From: Geothermobacter hydrogeniphilus
GTDB taxonomy: Bacteria > Desulfobacterota > Desulfuromonadia > Desulfuromonadales > Geothermobacteraceae
NCBI RefSeq assembly: GCF_002093115.1
Contig: NZ_NAAD01000020.1
Coordinates: 1 to 58,471 of the forward strand
Length of the DNA: 58,471 nucleotides
Direction of reading: 5' to 3'
This document shows positions 56,246 to 58,471 of this stretch, in pieces (the stretch's first letter is position 1; each line of letters begins with the position of its first letter). The notes under the pieces are model-generated. The model was not told the origin of the DNA. It did not search any database and saw only the letters and a program-made list of their open reading frames with translations. The position numbers and the translations under genes are program-made.

Positions 56246-58246
56246 ATGGAACAGATGGAACTGACTCGCGAAATTTACTGGAATGTCGGCCACTCGGTGA
56301 TGATCCCGATGTATCTGCTGGTGGCGGCCGCTATCGGCGTGCTGGTATGGGGGCTTCGCAAGCGTCTGGCAATCTACCGCCAGGGACAATCCCTGGATCG
56401 AACCGACCAACGCGGCGAGCGTCTCAAGGGCGTATTGCGCGATGTCCTGTTGCAGGCTCGGGTGTTGCGCGTCAAGGGGGCGGGCACCGCTCATGGTCTG
56501 TTTTTCTTCGGCTTCGTGCTGCTGACCATCGGCACCACCCTGGTCTTTCTGCAGGCCGACATTCTGCATCCGCTGTTCGGCATCCGTTTTCTCAAGGGCA
56601 GCTTCTACCTGCTCTTCTCCATCGTTCTCGATCTTGCCGGACTGGTTGGCATCATCATGCTGCTCGGCCTCGCCGTACGCCGCTATGTCGTCCGCCCGAA
56701 GGATCTGCCGACCGTCTCCGACAATGCCCTGATGCTGGTTCTGCTGCTGCTGATCCTGGTGACCGGCTTCCTGCTGGAAGGGACGCGCATGGCCGCCACC
56801 GAGCTCGGCACCAGTCTCTCCTGGTGGTCGCCGGTCGGACTGTTCTGCGCCCAGTTCTTTGCCGGCATGGGTGAGGCGGCCCAGCGTTCGCTGCATCTTG
56901 GATTGTGGTGGTTTCACTTCGCCCTGGTGCTCGGTTTTTTCTGTGCCATCCCCTTCACCCGTTTTCGTCACCTGCTGCTGACTCCGGCCAACGTCTTCTT
57001 CCGCGATCTCGGTCCTCGGGGAAATCTGTCGACCCTCGATCTTGAAGACGAAGAAGCCGAGAGTTTCGGCGTCGCCACCGTCGCCGATCTCACCTGGAAA
57101 GATATCTTCGACGGCGACGCCTGTACGTATTGCAAGCGCTGCCAGGACCGCTGCCCGGCTTGGAACACCGACAAGCCCCTGTCGCCGATGAAGGTGGTCA
57201 ACCAGATCAATGAAGTCAGCGTCGCCGGCCTGCAGAGCGACCCCGAGGCCAACCTGGTCGAAACCGTGACCAATGACGTGCTCTGGAGCTGCACCACCTG
57301 TCGTGCCTGCCAGGAGATCTGCCCGGCGACTATCGAGCATGTGACCAAGATCGTCGGCATGCGCCGCAACCTGGTGTTGATGGAGGGAGAGTTTCCCGGC
57401 GAAGAGGTGCAGAAGGCCGTGGAGCAGACCGAAGTCAACGGCAATCCCCTTGGAATGGCGCCGGCGGCCCGGGCGGATTGGGCCGAAGGGTTGGAAATTG
57501 CTGACTTCAGCAAGGGAGAAAAGGCCGATATTCTCTACTTTGTCGGCTGCTACGCTTCCTTTGACAAGCGCAACCAGAAGATCGCCAGGAGCTTTATCCA
57601 GTTGCTGTCCGCCGCCGGTATCAAGGTCGGTATTCTCGGCAAGGAAGAAAAATGTTGTGGCGAACCGGTGCGCAAGCTCGGCAACGAATACCTCTACCAG
57701 ATGCTGGCGGTCGAGAATATCGAACAGCTGCAGGCGACCGGCGCCGGTCGAATCGTCACCGCCTGTCCGCACTGCTTCAACACCCTGGCCAAGGACTACC
57801 GTGATCTCGGTCTCGAACTGCCCGTCGAACATGCCAATACCTTGCTGGCCAAACTGCTGGATGAAGGTAAACTCAAGCTCAAGGCGGAAAGTCTCGACTG
57901 CACCTACCACGACTCCTGCTACCTCGGCCGCTACAATGACCTCTACGATGCCCCGCGCCGCCTGCTGGCGGCCGCCGGAGCGAAGCTGACTGAGATGGAA
58001 AAGAACCGTACCGAGAGCTTCTGCTGCGGTGCCGGCGGCGGACGGATTCTCGCTGAAGAGAAACTCGGCGAACGTATCAACCAGAAACGCGCCCGGATGG
58101 CCGCCGAAACCGGCACCGGGACGCTGGTCTCCAGCTGTCCGTTCTGCATGACCATGTTTGAAGACGGCATCAAGGGTGCCGAACTGGATGAAACCCTGCA
58201 GCCGAAGGATCTGCTGGAGTTGCTGGCGGAACGGATCGAGAGCTGA
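56246..58246 (+). CDS. Membrane FeS oxidoreductase, ETF:quinone-oxidoreductase type (DUF224/HdrD-like)
   Basis: The 666-aa protein has an N-terminal NarI-like membrane domain (about 1-245, several helices), two [4Fe-4S] motifs (CTYCKRCQDRCP near residue 292, CTTCRACQEICP near 348) and two CCG domains (CCGEPVRKLGNE; HDSCYLGRYNDLY with FCCGAGGG). Homologues accept electrons from EtfAB during acyl-CoA oxidation and pass them to (mena)quinone. The etfB gene follows at 58387, supporting this role. The start site is uncertain (56246 or 56255). A sigma-54 promoter and R2 precede it. Confidence 0.92.
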   Translation: MEQMELTREIYWNVGHSVMIPMYLLVAAAIGVLVWGLRKRLAIYRQGQSLDRTDQRGERLKGVLRDVLLQARVLRVKGAGTAHGLFFFGFVLLTIGTTLVFLQADILHPLFGIRFLKGSFYLLFSIVLDLAGLVGIIMLLGLAVRRYVVRPKDLPTVSDNALMLVLLLLILVTGFLLEGTRMAATELGTSLSWWSPVGLFCAQFFAGMGEAAQRSLHLGLWWFHFALVLGFFCAIPFTRFRHLLLTPANVFFRDLGPRGNLSTLDLEDEEAESFGVATVADLTWKDIFDGDACTYCKRCQDRCPAWNTDKPLSPMKVVNQINEVSVAGLQSDPEANLVETVTNDVLWSCTTCRACQEICPATIEHVTKIVGMRRNLVLMEGEFPGEEVQKAVEQTEVNGNPLGMAPAARADWAEGLEIADFSKGEKADILYFVGCYASFDKRNQKIARSFIQLLSAAGIKVGILGKEEKCCGEPVRKLGNEYLYQMLAVENIEQLQATGAGRIVTACPHCFNTLAKDYRDLGLELPVEHANTLLAKLLDEGKLKLKAESLDCTYHDSCYLGRYNDLYDAPRRLLAAAGAKLTEMEKNRTESFCCGAGGGRILAEEKLGERINQKRARMAAETGTGTLVSSCPFCMTMFEDGIKGAELDETLQPKDLLELLAERIES

Positions 58247-58256
58247 ACCCAGAAAC

Positions 58257-58350
58257 AGGCCACCAAGACACCAAGAACACCAAGAAACAGAAAACCGGAA
58301 AAGATTCTCTTGGTGATCTTGGTGCCTTGAGCAAGCGCAGCGCGCGGGTG
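58257..58350. repeat. CTTGGTG heptad repeats before etfB
   Basis: CACCAAGACACCAAGAACACC is followed by the opposite orientation, TCTTGGTGATCTTGGTG, and then CCTTGAGCAAGCGCAG. The arms are complementary and could form a long hairpin between the two operon genes. Confidence 0.6.
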
Positions 58351-58386
58351 GCGAAAAAAAGATCTTAACAACCCGGAGGAAAGAAG

Positions 58387-58471
58387 ATGAACATTCTCGT
58401 CTGCATCAAGCAAGTCCCCGACATGGAGTCGCGTTTCAAGGTCGCGGCGAACGGTACCTGGTACGAAGAAA
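58387..58471 (+). CDS. etfB: Electron transfer flavoprotein beta subunit (5' part only)
   Basis: The first 28 codons (MNILVCIKQVPDMESRFKVA) are visible before the window ends. The opening is typical of EtfB/FixA. GGAGGAAAGAAG lies before the ATG. It should pair with an EtfA gene beyond the window and deliver electrons to the upstream FeS oxidoreductase. Confidence 0.85.
   Translation, partial: MNILVCIKQVPDMESRFKVAANGTWYEE

Overview
This 58 kb window is chromosomal, GC-rich and densely coded. It looks like a strictly anaerobic, respiratory member of the Desulfuromonadales/Geobacterales group. This is inferred from gene content: a fused B12-dependent isobutyryl-CoA mutase (IcmF), a membrane FeS oxidoreductase of the ETF:quinone type followed by an ETF beta gene, ferredoxin-linked 2-oxoacid oxidoreductase, rubrerythrin, a tetraheme cytochrome, and many sigma-54 activators and promoters. 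No tRNA, rRNA, CRISPR, phage or transposase gene was found.

Layout. (1) 1-4720: a repeat-rich stretch holding a glycosyltransferase and a glycogen-debranching-type glucosidase, a remnant of a cysteine-rich CWC protein, a 49-codon ORF and two copies of a structured repeat (R1). (2) 4719-10407, minus strand: an old-yellow-enzyme-type oxidoreductase, an M24 peptidase and IcmF. (3) 10900-23547, plus strand: a PAS/AAA sigma-54 activator, then a branched-chain-type (Liv) ABC transporter mixed with two acyl-CoA ligases, a DUF6125-like protein and a family III CoA transferase/racemase. Perfect GG-N10-GC sigma-54 elements lie on both sides of the activator, facing icmF and livG. (4) 23734-36828: a Bax-inhibitor-1 protein, a crotonase, a class IV aminotransferase, an ACT-PAS-AAA (TyrR-like) regulator with its probable operators, a three-gene 2-oxoacid:acceptor oxidoreductase with an unusual fused electron-transfer subunit, three XRE-cupin regulators and another acyl-CoA ligase. 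Together regions 2-4 read as uptake, CoA activation and oxidation of branched-chain or aromatic acids and amino acids. (5) 36950-41006: peroxide defence (PerR/Fur, catalase, rubrerythrin, glutathionyl-hydroquinone-reductase-type GST). (6) 41158-46165: a MerR regulator coupled to a membrane/flavodoxin/SCP2 fusion, and an AsnC regulator divergent from a PLP decarboxylase plus a double-ACT protein. (7) 46346-53133: a DctB/DctD-like two-component system and a TAXI-type TRAP transporter behind a strong sigma-54 promoter. (8) 53142-58471: a tetraheme cytochrome, an NHL-repeat lipoprotein, a TetR regulator, the ETF:quinone-type FeS protein and the start of ETF beta.

The least explained signal is non-coding. 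A 161-162 nt element (R2) occurs three times. Its terminal stem and central hairpin pair in every copy, with compensatory base changes. Two copies sit between a sigma-54 promoter and the gene it drives. A second structured element (R1) occurs twice, and one copy shares a 25-nt end with R2. Several other repeat families fill intergenic gaps.
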